This document shows, piece after piece, positions 1-35,391 of a DNA stretch of 64,000 bases. The stretch covers positions 7,513,425-7,577,424 of the forward strand of contig CP154954.1 in the NCBI GenBank assembly GCA_039621445.1, read 5' to 3'. How positions within the stretch are numbered: position 1 is the first letter of the stretch; every line of letters begins with the position of its first letter. Source of the stretch: Euglena gracilis. Its lineage: Eukaryota; Euglenida; Euglenophyceae; Euglenales. The position numbers and the translations under genes were made by a program. The notes below the pieces were generated by a model. It searched no databases. It was not told the origin of the DNA and saw only the letters and a list, made by a program, of their open reading frames with translations.

Positions 1-1425
1 CGCCCAACTAGGGTTAAAGGGGGGGGTAACAGTAGGAGGAGGTTCGAGCTCGAACGGTCGAGTTCGAACCTCCTCGAACGTTTTTGACCCCCCCCATTCG
101 AGGGGGGGCTTAAAATCCTCCTCGGACGACCTCGACCTTCGAGGAGGATCTCGAACCATCTCGAACGACATTCGAGGAGGATCGAAATCCTCCTACTACT
201 GTCCATCCCACTACCGTAACCCTCCCGGGCCCGGGACCATATACATAGGAGGAGGATCGAGATGTCGTTCAAGGTAGTTCGAGGAGGATCGAGATCCTCC
301 TCGAAGGTCGTTCGAGGACGATCAAAATCCTCCTCCAATGTCGTTCGAGGTCGTTTGAGGAGGATTTTTTAAGCCCCCCCCCCTCGAAGGGGGGGGCTCA
401 AAAACGTTCGAGGAGGTTCGAGCTCGAACCTCCTGCTACGGTAACCCACCCCCGGACGCCCCTCCCTCTTGGGGGGGGGCAGGGCAGAACGGGAAGGCCT
501 GGTGGGGGGGGGGTGGTCGACCCCCCCACCCGGCGGGTGGGGGGGGGTCGACCCCCCCCCACCCACCACAGCATTTTCACCAATTACGGCCAACGGGGAT
601 GTTGGCCGGGGGAAATTTTAGAAACTTTTTTTGAAAACGAACCCAAATATACATGATTTTTTGATGGAAAACCACACTTTTTCACAAAAAAAATCTCAAG
701 AATCTCAGGTTATAAGATGGTAGTTTTTAGGAGGGGGGTAAAAAAAAAATGAGGCTCAAAAAAAATGGACAAAATTTTGGCACAATCCATTTTTACTGAG
801 ATTTTTTCTCTTGGAAATTTCTTTGATTTTCAATGGCTTTTTTTGCATCAAAAACCGCTCAAAATCAAAATTTCGAGAAAATGTTGATATTTTGGATGGT
901 GTGAAAAAATGGGGTTTTGGGGGGGGTTTGGGGGGGGCCTTGTGTATGGGTCCCAAAATGGGTCAAAAAAAAAAAACACCCAGCGCCGAAGGCGCCGTGA
1001 AAAAAATTTTGGGTCCAAAAATCGGTGCCACCAGAACAACGGGAAGAGGTGGTGGGGGGGGGGTCGACCCCCCCCCCACCCACCATGCAGGGGGTGGGGG
1101 GGGTGGTCGACCCCCCCACCCACCACCCTGGCCGCGAGGCCGTTTCCCGTTCTGCCCTGGGGGGGGGGGGGGCACCGACCTTCCCGTCCCATAACTGCAT
1201 AAATGTACACCACAAGCCATCACCATGGCTTCCAGATTCCTGTTAAACCCTGTGCTCCAGCAGCACCCATTGGTCAACCTTGGGGAGAACAATTCACCTT
1301 CTTCTGGCAAACAAAAATATGAGTTTTATTGCACCCCCGCCTCAGATCTTAACACAGCATCCTTTTTCCACGGTTGTGTGTCCACGTGTGCGTGTATGAT
1401 TTGAGGCAGGAAAGGCCGCCTGGGC
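1..1425. repeat. TCGAGGAGG repeats, G/C tracts and GTCGACCCCCC palindromes
   Basis: Positions 28-430 are built of short inverted TCGAGGAGG / CCTCCTCGA motifs. Positions 1-25 carry the end of the CGCCCAACTAGGGTTAA fold-back family. Around 500-560 and 1050-1130 there are GGGGGGTCGACCCCCC palindromes next to poly-G. No exon was recognised here. Confidence 0.7.
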
Positions 1426-23880
<22,455 letters not shown>

Positions 23881-24325
23881 GGTGAGTGGGGCTGGGCGGG
23901 GGACGCGGCAGCGAATGCAAAGGAGAACGAACCAAATACAATAATTTTGCTTTGGTGGCACAGATGCTAAATTACACGAAAAAAATTTGGGCGATAACAC
24001 ATGTGATAAATATTGTTGTGATACACATGGCACTTGTGGAGACACACATACCATGCAAAAGATTGGGTGATACGAACTATGCCGGGTGAAAATGCATCAT
24101 TTTCATGTTAACACCAAAAAAAAGAACGCATTGCATATTGCGCAGCACGAGGCAAACCACGCCCCCCCCAAGCAAGGCTATCACTGAACAAGTCCCCGGG
24201 TTCAAGCCCGTCCCTGGAACGCCTTTAAGGAAAGGGAAAGCTGGCTTTACAGAAAACCTCGTTTGAAAACTGTGATTTATCACTACTTTCTCCACAGCCT
24301 GACGCCCCCAGGGAGGTTCCCTTAC

Positions 24326-24692
24326 CCCCCCCCCTATGTCCAATGACCGGTAACCTCTGTCCTCTGACCGGGGGGGGGGGGGGGGGTGGTCGTTGGACAT
24401 GGGGTCAAAAGAAAGTTGGTGGGTACCCGGGTCGCTACCCACCCAAAAATGCCCAAATTTTCCCTTCTGGCGCTTTGCGCCGAAAATTTTGGGCAATTTT
24501 GACAAATTTTTGTCCAAAAAGTGTCAAAAATGGCATTTTGGCCAAAATTTTGGCCAATTTTTGGGCAAAATTTTTCGTCCCGGCGCTTCACGCCGGGACC
24601 AAAAATTTGGTCAAACCTCCGAAAAGGTGTCCTCTGACCGGGGGGGTGGTCATTGGACATAGGGGGGGTCGTTGGACATAGGGGGGGGGGGG
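24326..24692. mobile_element. CCCCTATGTCCAATGACC inverted-end element, copy 1
   Basis: Inverted ends CCCCTATGTCCAATGACC / GGTCGTTGGACATAGGGG. Internal hairpins CGGCGCTTCACGCCG and GGCGCTTTGCGCC, and self-complementary AAAATTTTGGGC / GCCCAAAATTTT stretches. Flanked by TTA/GTA, so a TA-containing target is likely. Copies at 36532-36896 and 52755-53157. Confidence 0.75.
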
Positions 24693-24785
24693 AGTAATTT
24701 GAGAAAAGATTCTTTTGGCAGAAAGTGCCAACGCTTTTGATGTAAAAGCCCGAGATGCTCAGCTAAGCTCAGCAAAGCTCAGAAC

Positions 24786-26382
24786 AGGGCCAGGGAGATA
24801 TTCTGGTCGGCCAAAAACTTTATTCCGGTGTTTTATTCCGGTTTATTCCGGGTTATTCCGGTTTATTCCGGAATTTATTCCGGTTTATTCCGGTCAATTT
24901 CTGTCTGAATGGACTTAGGATTTTTGAAGCACAATTGGACGAGGCGCTCACCCGGGCTTCAGGAATAAAGACGCATACCTTGGTTGCCCCCACCCCACCA
25001 AATGGTCACTTCGCACTTGGTGATGCAGGTATGCACACCACAGCAGACCCCGGCCTTTCCGGGACAAACAAGCCGATGAAAATTGGTGCTCGCGGTTTTC
25101 TCTTGAGGCGGGTCCCTGGCACCGCTGTCTGTTTTCAAAAATTGTCCCGCTGGGTGTCTTAGGCCCAATTCTGTCTCCCTCATTTTTGAAGCCTTGACTG
25201 TGTTCCCCAGATGGTGCTACACAGGCCAGGTGACTTTTGGCCCGTTTTGTTGCTTTTTTAGGCTCTGCAATCTGTTCGTGAAGGTTTGCCTGCTGCGGTG
25301 TCCGCTTCGACGCAACAGCCATGCTAATTCTGAATTTTGAAATTTGTATTTCTATTGCGCCGTGGCGCAATATAACCCTTAAATTTTCATTCTACATGAG
25401 CGTGTTTTCTTTGCGGATGCGCAGTGAAAACACACGTTGACGCATATGCAGTTATTATTGCGCAAGTGCGTAGTGATCCCCCATATTTAGAATTACAAGA
25501 AAAAATTAACATTGCGCATTAATATTTAGAGTTGCAATAAAAAACATTAGCACAATGTTTTTTATTTTTGTAATGAAAAAATTTTGCGCCATGGCGCAAC
25601 TGCGCGATGGAGTTCCTTCGTTTCATTACCCAGCGCTTTGAGGTTATGCACACTGGGCCCAGGGAGCCCTGTGCCTGTGCACTGTAGAGGTCTAAGTCGT
25701 TATGTTCGTCCCCAGGCCCGGGTGGTAGGGAGACACTAATTCGGACTGTCTCAGACCTCGGTGTTCGATAACTTTTTTGCAAGTTTGTGTGTTGGCGCAA
25801 TTTTACACTTTCAAAGCTAAGTGCGAGTTAGGCTGGTGTTGCTGTTCACGTTTCCCGATATTCAAACCTGGGTTTTTGAACCTTTGTCAAAGCGCAGTTT
25901 TGTTGAGCAATGCAAATGTCAAAACCTTAAGTGCGAGTTAGGCTGCCTAAGAGTGTTATCACCCCTGATCGAAAGATGATTCACTTTGTTCAGTGAGATC
26001 CCTGCCCCCAAAAATCGGCGTTGACATTGTCCTAGTTCATGTCCCTTTAAAAAGAACTCAGGGACAAACATTCACTAATTGCAGCCCCACAAATGGGGAA
26101 AAAATCCAAACAAAAAAAAGCATTCAATTAGGGGGGAAAACAGCCAAAGGTAAGGTGTGCTCCTGATATTAAGTGCCGACTGTGCTACGCTTGCGCTCTT
26201 TTGTTGCTCTTCTGATTTTGAAACCTGAAAATATATCAAACTTCACCTTCATTGCCTCTGTGCCTTGCAGAATTTTCAAGCCATTGGCTGGCACTTTTAT
26301 TCCGGTTATTCCGGTTTATTCCGGTTTATTCCGGTTTTCGCTATTCCGGTTTATTCCGGACCGGAATGTCTCCCTGCCCCTG
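24786..26382. mobile_element. hAT-like element, about 1.6 kb, with TTATTCCGGT subterminal arrays
   Basis: Inverted ends of about 24 bases, left (C)AGGGCCAGGGAGATATTC and right complement CAGGGGCAGGGAGACATTC. CTCAGAAC flanks both sides (24778-24785, 26383-26390), the left copy overlapping the terminal C. Direct TTATTCCGGT arrays lie just inside both ends (24823-24896, 26297-26362). Two TTGCGCC..GGCGCAA palindromes are internal. No protein recognised. Confidence 0.75.
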
Positions 26383-28287
26383 CTCAGAACCTATCACCAG
26401 GACAGATGATCGAACCACTCCAGCCTTCCAGTCCCCAGGGTTCCCCTCATACATCTTTTAACCGACCCCCCCCCCCTCACCGGGTGGGCACGCTCTCCAC
26501 TCTTCCAAAAACAAGTCACTCACTTCTTTTTTTGGGAAAACCAGTCAGTCACTACCCCTCCCACCCGGGGTTGGCCACTCTGGAATCCAAAGGAATTTCT
26601 GGCGCGTTCGGCACTGGCTCATTTTGCTGAACCCCCCCCCCCCGGGAGGTCTGTCTGGGAGGGGGTCTGGGCCAAAAACCAGTCAGTCACTCTGAAACAC
26701 GATTCCTTCTTCCTCTTTTTGAACCCAATCTGCACACAAACAGAAAATGCGTCGAAAAAAGCCTCACAGTCAGTTCTTTTGCTGGCGGAACAAGGATTCT
26801 GACAGCTTCTCATACACCTGGTTATGGTAATCATCATAACCATGGGGTACACAAATAATACAGCCACAGTGCCAGTCAAACCAGCCCATCCAGCCATTCA
26901 AAACCGAACCACCGCTTGAATACGGACCACATCCGTACAATCCATGCAGTACAACAACCGTCAAGAGCGTCGGCCGGGAAGGGGCGGAGGCAGACTTCCC
27001 CCTGATCCGTCCACGGACATGCATCGCGTTGTGTCCCCCGGCATTCACCGCAACCTAACAACCCTGGGAATTCAGCCCCTGATGGTGCTGGATGGTCGGA
27101 TGGTGGGCAAGATCTCCTTCAGAAAACAAAAAGGGTCCACTGGGACGTCACTTAAAGACCCCTGCCACCCTCCCCCCCCCCGGGCTCAGTGGCTGGGTGT
27201 CTGGAAAAAAACCGCTGGCTGACCCCCCCCCCTGCCATCCCAATAGCGGTCCCATGGGCTGGAGCTAGGCCTGAAACCGGATTACAATCCGGCAATAGCT
27301 GTTTAAAAAATTTAAACTGGTTTGTGTTACTAACACCTAACGTTTGGAAAGCCCCTGCTGAGGAGTGGTAATGAACGATTGAGCACGTTCAAAGAGTTAG
27401 AATACACGAGGGTCCATTTTTCAGGTCGCAGAAAAAAAGCAAAAAAGCCATTCAAAGTCGTGGAAAAATGAAAAAGGAACATCTCAAAATACCTTTGAAA
27501 ATGTTGCCAAAAAAACTGTTTCTTCCCCTTTCTTCCTGCGTGCGGCGTGCATCCCAGAGCACTGCTCCGCGGGGGAGGGGGGCCAAACCCACCCCGCCCA
27601 CCCCCAGCCCAGGGACCAGGGATGAGGGCCGCCCAACTCTCGTGCCCCGTTGTCTGAAAAAGGATGTGGGTCTGGGGGCGAAACGGTTCGATTGGAGGGA
27701 AAGTTTGGGCCGGGCCGCAGGGCCCCAGGGCGGCGGCGCGACAGAGAGCCCGTCGCCGGTCCCAGGATGTGAGCGCCACTGTGTTGGCCAAAAAAAATAT
27801 ACAGGAAGCAGGTGACCGTTTTTCCCCCCCAAAAATGAAGCTGTTTCCATACAACACCAAACTACGGAAACATGTAAACTATATTATAAAATGAAATTGT
27901 GGAAAATTATTCATTTTGTGAAAAAATAATTGCAATTGATTTCAATTGCAACGCGGAAAAAAATAATAAAGATTAAATTAAAAGTGATTAAAACTAGAAA
28001 AAATAAATTAGTTTTAATGATTATTAAGTAAAATTAGTTAAAGTAAACTCATACTTATTCCAAAGTTGTTCCTTTAGATCGAGAACGATGAAACGGCACC
28101 CTGGTCTGCACACTGGTGTTCTTGGCTTGTATGAAATCCTGAAACCCCCACAAATTGTGATGCCTTTCAGCACAAAGAAAAAGGGTGCAATCAAAACCTT
28201 CTGATTTGTCTTCATTGTTGACATTGTTGGGCATTTAATCTTGAAACTGCGGCACAAGTGTTTCTTTTAACGGATCCCGGATGAACA

Positions 28288-28443
28288 ATGGGTGTCCATC
28301 CCCAAAAGCTCGATCACATTAGGGACATCACCGCGAATCCCATCCTAGTCGGAACCTTCCTCTCTGCCCCGACGACCGACAAGGAATGGTTGGGACTTTG
28401 CACGGCCGGTTCGGCGACTGTGGAGGCAGCTTTCCGCAACTGA
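28288..28443 (+). CDS. Small candidate coding region, function unknown
   Basis: A 51-codon frame from ATG to TGA containing MGVHPQKLDHIRDITANPIL and DKEWLGLCTAGSATVEAAF. Residue mix looks protein-like, but I recognise no family and the opposite strand is open too. It could be a retroelement scrap or an exon. Confidence 0.2.
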   Translation: MGVHPQKLDHIRDITANPILVGTFLSAPTTDKEWLGLCTAGSATVEAAFRN

Positions 28444-28489
28444 CTCGCAAGGAGGAAATTATATATAAGGGTTGGAAGCGTCGGATGGG

Positions 28490-28884
28490 CAGGGTTCGAT
28501 ATAAGGACAGGTGGGGGGTCCGAAACCCCCCCCCTTGCGGGCCAGGAGGGGGGGGGGGTGGGGGGACACCACCCCCCACCTAAACAGTGGCGTGGTCTGG
28601 GTGACCGAAAATTTTTGACCCCCCCAAAACGACCAAAAGTGTCATTTTGGGCATTTTTTGGGGCAAGAATGTGCCAAAAATGCAAAAAAATTTCGGCGCA
28701 AAGCGCCGGAGGAAAAAATTGACCCTTTTGGGGGGGGGGTCCCGGATACCCCGCCAAGGTCGGTCCGGACCCCCCTGGCAGGTGGGGGGGAGTGGTCCGG
28801 ACCCCCCCCTGTGGGCCAGGAGGGAGGGTGGGGGGGGGACACCCCCCACCTAAACCATGTACGCCCTCCTTATATCAAACCCTG
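28490..28884. mobile_element. hAT-like MITE, 395 bp (CAGGGTTCGATATAAGGA family)
   Basis: Inverted ends CAGGGTTCGATATAAGGA / complement CAGGGTTTGATATAAGGA. Perfect 8-bp duplication CGGATGGG on both sides. The interior is poly-G/C with a CGGCGCAAAGCGCCG hairpin. Shorter copy at 44763-44883. Confidence 0.88.
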
Positions 28885-29424
28885 CGGATGGGTGGTGCAA
28901 CCTCCCTGTAAAAAAAAGCCTGGGTTGTGTATAGAGATGTTTCCCACAAGTTTCGTACAAAAATAGCGTTAGAAAAAATACAAAGAAATCCTTTGGCTTT
29001 GGCCTAAAAATGCATCCTTGCAGCAAAGCAACGAACAATCACAACAACGACAAAGACGCTACCACTAGCATGCTAATAAGAGTGGAACATTAACGAGGAT
29101 GGCTGTGCTGATGAGGAGGAGGACGTTGATGATGATGGATGGTTCTGACAATGATGCTTTTGGAATAAGTACGTAATATGTTATATGCATTAATATACAT
29201 CAATACATTTTTTACACCCGCACTGTATCACATGAAATGCCAGGTAAACAGAGCCTAGGGATACTTTCAAACAGTTGTGCCTAACGCCTCTGAGGATTTC
29301 GACCACCAGTTACCTCCTCCATGCGAAGGCTGGTTTTTTCCATGTATCAAATCAGCTTCCAAAGACCCCACGCCCCTGCAGGCACAAAAACCCCGCGACC
29401 CCCACAGGCCGCCCGTTTGTGTGG

Positions 29425-29565
29425 CCCCCGCCGTCTCCCCGGCAACCTTGCCGGTGCACGGCGGGCGTGGGACTGAGCCGGGAACCAAGTCTGAGCCGTT
29501 GGTCAGCTCCAGGGGCTTGGCGAGACCGTCGCACTGTGCCCCAGTTACGCTTCCGTCGGTACCGC
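29425..29565 (-). CDS. Candidate orphan exon, function unknown
   Basis: Reads CDGLAKPLELTNGSDLVPGS and PPCTGKVAGETA with a GC-rich third position, as in the TRPV exons. A CTG-GGGCA end lies directly before CAG TGC GAC. No homology recognised. Confidence 0.25.
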
Positions 29566-30107
29566 AATGGAAAAAAGCACAAATGGAAATCTGGAGGCGG
29601 AGTGGACGCCCAACAGGTGTTCCCGAACACTGTTGGGTGAGTCGAGGGTCCCCAGGAGTGGCATGATACCGTCCGGTTTGAGGAAATCTCGACGTTGAAC
29701 CATCGGAGCAGCGAAGCGATAGACTTCCAGGGAAAAAACCAATACCAAAAATGGTGGAAAAAAGCAAATGAAACGGAAGCCTGTGCTCAGCGATGGCATC
29801 CAGCAATTGCCCGTCTGCCTGTGGGTCATCCGGGCAGGTAACCTCGGCAAAGCTGAGCAGGGTGCGGTGAGGAAACGACGCACACACAGTCACAGAAAGA
29901 CACATGCTCGCACACGCACACGTGTGCGGGCGCATGCGCACACACACGCGCACAGAGATGCAGAAAAAAAGCCTCTTTGTCACAACCTTGTTAGACTAGG
30001 CAGATACACTGAAGTTTTGGAAATCATTTTTTACTTGCTCATCTTTGGAGAACTATTTTGCTGGGTAGGCGATACAAGAGAAATGATCGATAATTGTGGC
30101 AGCCCTT

Positions 30108-30355
30108 CAGGGTTTATTTTTAAGACCGAGGGGAGGGGGGTCCCCCACCCACCCCCTGGGGGGCCCCCTGCGGGAGGGGGGGACCCGGGGGACCCAACCC
30201 ACTTTTCCCCAAAAAAGGCCAAAAAATCGCGAAAATGCAAAAAATAGCACCTTTTCAAAAAAATTCGGCGCCTTTGGAGCCGAAAAAGTTGATCCCACTG
30301 AGTAGAGTAGACCCGGAGGGGGGAGGGGTCCAAGACTGAAAAAAAAAAACCCCTG
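30108..30355. mobile_element. hAT-like MITE, 248 bp, perfect 8-bp duplication
   Basis: Left end CAGGGTTTATTTTTAAGACC; right end complement CAGGGGTTTTTTTTTTTCAG. CAGCCCTT lies at 30100-30107 and 30356-30363. Internal CGGCGCCTTTGGAGCCG near 30268. Confidence 0.82.
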
Positions 30356-30379
30356 CAGCCCTTGCACCAGGCTGCTCCT

Positions 30380-30669
30380 TACCTACCCTCCCCCCCGGAA
30401 ACTGTCACCTGACAGGTTGGCCAGTACCGGGGACCCTGACAGTTTCCCGGGCGGGACCCTGACAGTTTCCCGGGCGGGACCCTGACAGTTTCCCGGGTAG
30501 GGCATTTCAAGGGAAAGTCAATGAAAAATGACCCTGACAGGTTGGCCGGTACCGGGGACCCTGACAACTTCCTATACTGCCAGGTTGGCCGGTACCGGGG
30601 ACCCTGACAGTTTCCTGGGCGGGACCCTGACAGGTTCTCGGGCATGACAGTTTCCCGGGGGGGGGGGTA
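30380..30669. mobile_element. GGGAAACTGTCA inverted-end element, copy 1
   Basis: Starts TACC(C)n-GGAAACTGTCA and ends TGACAGTTTCCCGGGG-GGTACC. The interior is made of GACAGGTTGGCCGGTACCGG units. Other copies: 33061-33375, 40665-43260 (interrupted), 46737-46904, and a degenerate one at 46381-46512. Confidence 0.7.
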
Positions 30670-33060
30670 CCAGAACACCAAAAGGAAAAAAACACATTTT
30701 GAACTTTGAGATTCCCCAAATACTTCGCAGTGATTTTGGAGCCTGCCAAGGGGGAGGTGTCCGGACTCCCTCTCAGGCCTCTGCCAAACGTCTACAGGGG
30801 TTTCGGACCGCCCCACCAGTGGTACCACCTTACCCGGAGGGGGGGGGTCAGGACCCCCCCCCCCCCCAAACACCTGCCTCAACAACCAAAATGGCTTCCC
30901 CTCCAGTCGGTTTTCACCCCCATCAAGGACGCCCCCCTTCCCAAGCTCGCAATTTGAGACTATCAGGCCACGGGAAGCTGTCTGTGCTCGCGGTGCTGGC
31001 CAACTTGTCTGGCGACAGTGTCCCCAGCGGCATGGAGGGGGGGGGGCTTACCTTATCTCCCTATTTGGAATCGGGAAGCAGGAGTTGGTCAAACAGGTGG
31101 CAAGCATGGGGCCCGCGCATCGTTGGTGTGGCCCCTCGCCCGGCACGGACAGCCCGCCACCCACCCAGGACGCGCCGCACCGCACCGGCCGGGGAAGGGG
31201 GGCGGCGCTGCGGCCCCGCCCAGCGGCGTCAGCGGCGGCGCGTGCGACCGCCGGGGAGGCCGGCAGCCCCCGACCCACCGACCGGCGCACCCATCTGAAC
31301 GCCCCCCCCCCAGGGTTCCAAAATCCCTCCCACCAACCCCCATCATGAAGGAACGCCGTCCCGCCAGGCGAAACAAGGAAAATGGGGGTGCGTAGTCCAA
31401 AGCATGGATTCACTTTGCGACCCCTGCCAAAAAAAAGGAACCCCCTGGGGGGCACTTTTCCCGGGCCCATACCAACCCAGCCAAGTTTTTGAAATACCCC
31501 ACCCCCCGGGTCAACCACACCCACCAAACACCCACCCACCCAAAATCCAGCCAAAATCGGCCGAAACCCCTTGAAAAAAATTCCTGGCTCGGCCTTCGGT
31601 AAGGCCAACATCTGACACGCGGCATACCCCAAAGGTGTTAAATGAATCGATGAAGGTGGAGCAAAACAACAAAAAATTGTTTTGCGGTTGGGACTGAGCC
31701 AGAAAAACAAATTAGTTGGGGGGTCGGACACACACAGGCAATGGTATGATGTGAACCACATGCCAGGTGGTGCTCACCTCACTATATGGGGGCGACACAT
31801 GGTGTGCAGAAGAAGTGACAGGCCATGAAACCCAAATGGAGGGGAGACTCTCCAGTCACAGACTGGCCGGGAGAGTGGGGTGTCTGGCAGGGGGATGTTC
31901 TGCACTGTTGATTTCAGGCCGGGGCGATGGAATGTGATTGGAAACCACTACTGAAAACATGGAGGTAGTTGACCCATTCCAAACTGGCAGCATTGTCCAT
32001 TCCAACATCCAATCATCTCTAATTTCTCGGGTATTCAACACATCCACACCTTCTGAGGCCCTAAACCATTTGATACCCAGGGCTGAATGAGGAGAAGCCC
32101 CCCCCCCCCCACACACAAAATGGCAATCTGAAGGAAAAAATCTGGTTTGAAAAAGCGACCTGTATAAATGGGAATATGGTCGTCGGACCCCCCATCCCAC
32201 ACTCGCCACTTACACGCATGAGGTTTTGGACAGCCCGCCCCCCCCCCGCACCCAATATGCAACAGGATGGGCATCGTCTGGCCTGCCCGCGGTGCTGGGC
32301 TGTGGATCAGGATGCTGATCGTGGGGACAGGGTCTATGGAAATTGCCCAAGCTGCAATGCCTCAAGAGATAAAAATGTCAGCACATAATTCCAGCAAGGC
32401 ATTCCAAATCCAACTTGGCGTCAAAAACCGACGGATAAAAAAATGTGGGAAAAAATAATCATGCCACACTTGTGCCCTTTGCCAACTTCGGTCGTTTGTT
32501 ATTTCCAGCCGCACTGGGAACTCAACTTGGGATGAATTCACAAGCTGAGAGGCCGAACTGATCATTGTCTTTCGGGTGCAAACGTTGCGTTTATTTTGGG
32601 AGGGAAAAAATGCCAGCGGTCGGTGTTCCACTTCTTAACAGGGAAGACGGGCAACACAGCACAGACCCTCGGAAAATGTGACAGAAAAAAAAAATCACAA
32701 AAAAGCAGAGAAACAAAAAAAATGCTCGATGCATGGAAATTCCTTCAAGTGCTCCCTCAGGATGTACAGTTTTCTGTTGGAGAATAATTTGAAAAGTTTT
32801 CAACTTCTCCGGGTAAACGTTTCCGTCATACAACTGTACTTTGATGTATTTTGACTAGATTTTTGGAACAACATGATTCCAAAGTTATGGAATTTGTTGA
32901 CCAAAAAAGTCAAAAATGACATAAATTTTGTCTGAAGGGAAAAAAAAGCCCAAAATGTGGATTTTTTTCAAGCCGAAAAAATATCCATGCAAAAAAATGC
33001 AAAAAAAAACTGTACAAGTTGGCAGTGGTAGAGGGTAGAGGAAGTTTCCTGTGGGGGGGA

Positions 33061-33375
33061 TACCTACCCCCCCCCCGGGAAACTGTCACCTGACAGGTTG
33101 GCCAGTACCGGGGACCCTGACAACTTCCTATACTGACAGGTTGGCCGGTATCGGGGACCCTGACAGTTTCCCAGGCGGGACCCTGACAGTTTCCCGGGTA
33201 GGGCATTTCAAGGGAAAGTCAATGAAAAATGACCCTGACAGGTTGGCCGGTACCGGGGACCCTGACAACTGCCTATACTGACAGGTTGGCGGGTACCGGG
33301 GACCCTGACAGTTTCCCGGGCGGGACCCTGACAGGTTCTCGGGCATGACAGTTTCCCGGGGGGGGGGGGTAGGTA
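33061..33375. mobile_element. GGGAAACTGTCA inverted-end element, copy 2
   Basis: The best-preserved copy: TACCTACC(C)nGGGAAACTGTCA at the left and TGACAGTTTCCC(G)nGGTAGGTA at the right. The target duplication cannot be fixed because of the repetitive flanks. Confidence 0.75.
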
Positions 33376-33714
33376 GGGAGAGGGCTTAATAGACCAGCGT
33401 TTGGCAATAACATCCACAGCCGTCCCATCCCTACGTTCCTCTCGGTGGTTTGGGAAAGCCCAGCAGCCCTGGATGGCCAACGTGGCAAGCCGACTCCGTC
33501 CGCAACGTGGTTGGCGCAGCCAAAGCGCCGCCAGAGGCGAGGGAGCCTTGCCAACGCCGAAAAGAAAATGTGACGTCACTGGGTGTGCTCCCGACGCCCT
33601 GTTTGGAGGTACCGAGTGGAAACGGACACAGCAAAAAAAAAAGTTGTCCGTGGCCCCATCAGCAGGGGTTGGGGCGGCCCCTTGCGCCGGTGCTGCCGCA
33701 GGGGTCCCCCCGGC

Positions 33715-33812
33715 GGCCCCGGCGGGGCCTCCGCCACCGCCGCCAGCCGCCGCAGCCGCGCCTCCGCCGCGCGGACCACGGCGGCCAGCCGCCGCAGCTG
33801 CGCGGGGAGGTC
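33715..33812 (-). CDS. Candidate orphan exon with heptad-like leucines
   Basis: Reads DLPAQLRRLAAVVRAAEARL and RRLAAVAEAPPGPPG: a likely coiled coil followed by a proline-glycine stretch. Very GC-rich codons. Family unknown; the ends are not resolved by the intron rule. Confidence 0.35.
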
Positions 33813-34550
33813 CGTCCCCCGGCGGGCCGCCCTGCGGGGGGGGGGGGGGGGGCCCCCGCCACAGCCACAAACTGCACCATGGCCTTAGGTTAGCCTGCAA
33901 ACGTACCGTTTTCGCCTCGTTTTTTTGCTTTGGACCCCCCAGGCACCTCTTCAGGGATTTCAACGGCAGGGCTGGAGCCTGAAAGCTCCTGTTTGTCAGT
34001 CTCCGGGTTCTTCAGGCTTTGCCTTCCTCTTCGATGTGGCCTCTGACTCAGTTGGAACTTGGATTGTCCGCTGTGTTATTTCCGAAGGGAGGTTGGTGAA
34101 AATGAGGGGTGGGTGTAAAGGGGGGGATTTGGCACATTTCCAATTCTGAAAATATGCGCAAATAAAAGGCTTCTTTGATGACACAGAGACAGTGTTTGCA
34201 GGGGTGCAGAAAAAAGAGACAAACAAAACTGTGACTGAATGTTTTGATGGATGGACCTTATAATGGACATACGGATCCATTTGTGCCGACCCCTGAAGGA
34301 ATTTACATGACAGGCCAGTATAAATGGTTGTGTTTTCCACAATTGCAGCCTTTCCTGCTGGCCTCCCACTGGGGCGGGGCAGCAGTTAAACAGGGGGGGG
34401 GTTCGGACCTCCCACAGTTAAGAAGATAGACCCCCCCATCCGCCTGTGTTTTTGCCCTCCCCGCCGGAGATGTCCCAGACACATGCGCAGTAAGGAAGGC
34501 CTACTATTGTTCCCAGGCTTCCGGGTGTGGGTTTATTGAAAGGGATGGGG

Positions 34551-34735
34551 TTAGGGTTAGGGTTAGGGTTAGGGTTAGGGTTAGGATTTAGGCCTCTTGG
34601 CCTAAATTTGGCCAATTGGGCAGCCAAATTAGGCCAATTTGGGCAGGAAGTACGGCCTGATTTCGGCCTAACTCCCTAACTTTTGGCCTAACCCTAACCC
34701 GGATCCCCTTTGGAACGATAACTGTAACCCTAACC
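34551..34735. repeat. Internal (TTAGGG)n with AGGCCT-rich repeat
   Basis: Six TTAGGG units at 34553-34589, then GGCCTAAATTTGGCC repeats, then AACCCTAACCC and CTGTAACCCTAACCCTG. A diverged copy without the pure telomere units is at 55640-55835. Confidence 0.75.
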
Positions 34736-35391
34736 CTGCCCCAAAAAAACAACGGAGAACACTGAAAAGGTGCCATTGAGACCCCATCAGCTTTCGTTTA
34801 AGAAGGTGGACCTCCCTAATAACTACTGCGACTACTGCCCCCCCCCCCCGAGGGGCCAGTAAAGGCCGACACCACAGTTTCCGCAACAATATTCTTATCT
34901 GACACCTTACACAAGCATTGAAAATGTTAACTTTTTGCTGACCCGGTGCCTTTTGCTTGTCCATTTTGTTAACCCTCCCCCTGCCTGGGAAGCTGTGGAA
35001 ATCCCTGGTGAGAGCGTCTGATTCATTTTTTTTAAAAGTGTGTTCATGTGTCAATGCCTAAAAAATATCGTTCCCTGACTGGGGTTTTTTAGGACCTGGG
35101 GGGAGGGGAGGTCGGCTCACCCACCCACCCCCTAGAGGCCCCACATGGGGGGGGGGGGGGGGCTTGGTGGAACCCTGTTGGGGGTGGGGGTCAATTTTGG
35201 GTCCAAAGAAAAAAGCGAAATACTCCCCTCCGAGGAGGTAACTTGGTCCAACCTCATCCCTGGGGGAGGGGTAGCCAGCCACCTTCCCCCCCTGTGGGGC
35301 ACCAGGTTTAAACAAAATAACTACACATCAGTCATTCAGTGGTCTTTGGACCTTGGGATGGGGAACTGCCACCGCCACTTAGAAGAACAGC

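Noticed and set aside
27250-27310. Possible tRNA-like fold near GAAACCGGATTACAATCCGG
   Set aside because: One stem only; no acceptor, D-arm or T-arm pairing could be found.
32230-32388. Zinc-ribbon-like frame (CPRCW...CPSCN) on the plus strand
   Set aside because: Short and isolated, with no flanking intron signals or second supporting exon. The opposite frame is equally open.
34551-34590. Chromosome end
   Set aside because: Only six TTAGGG units with ordinary sequence on both sides; an internal tract.
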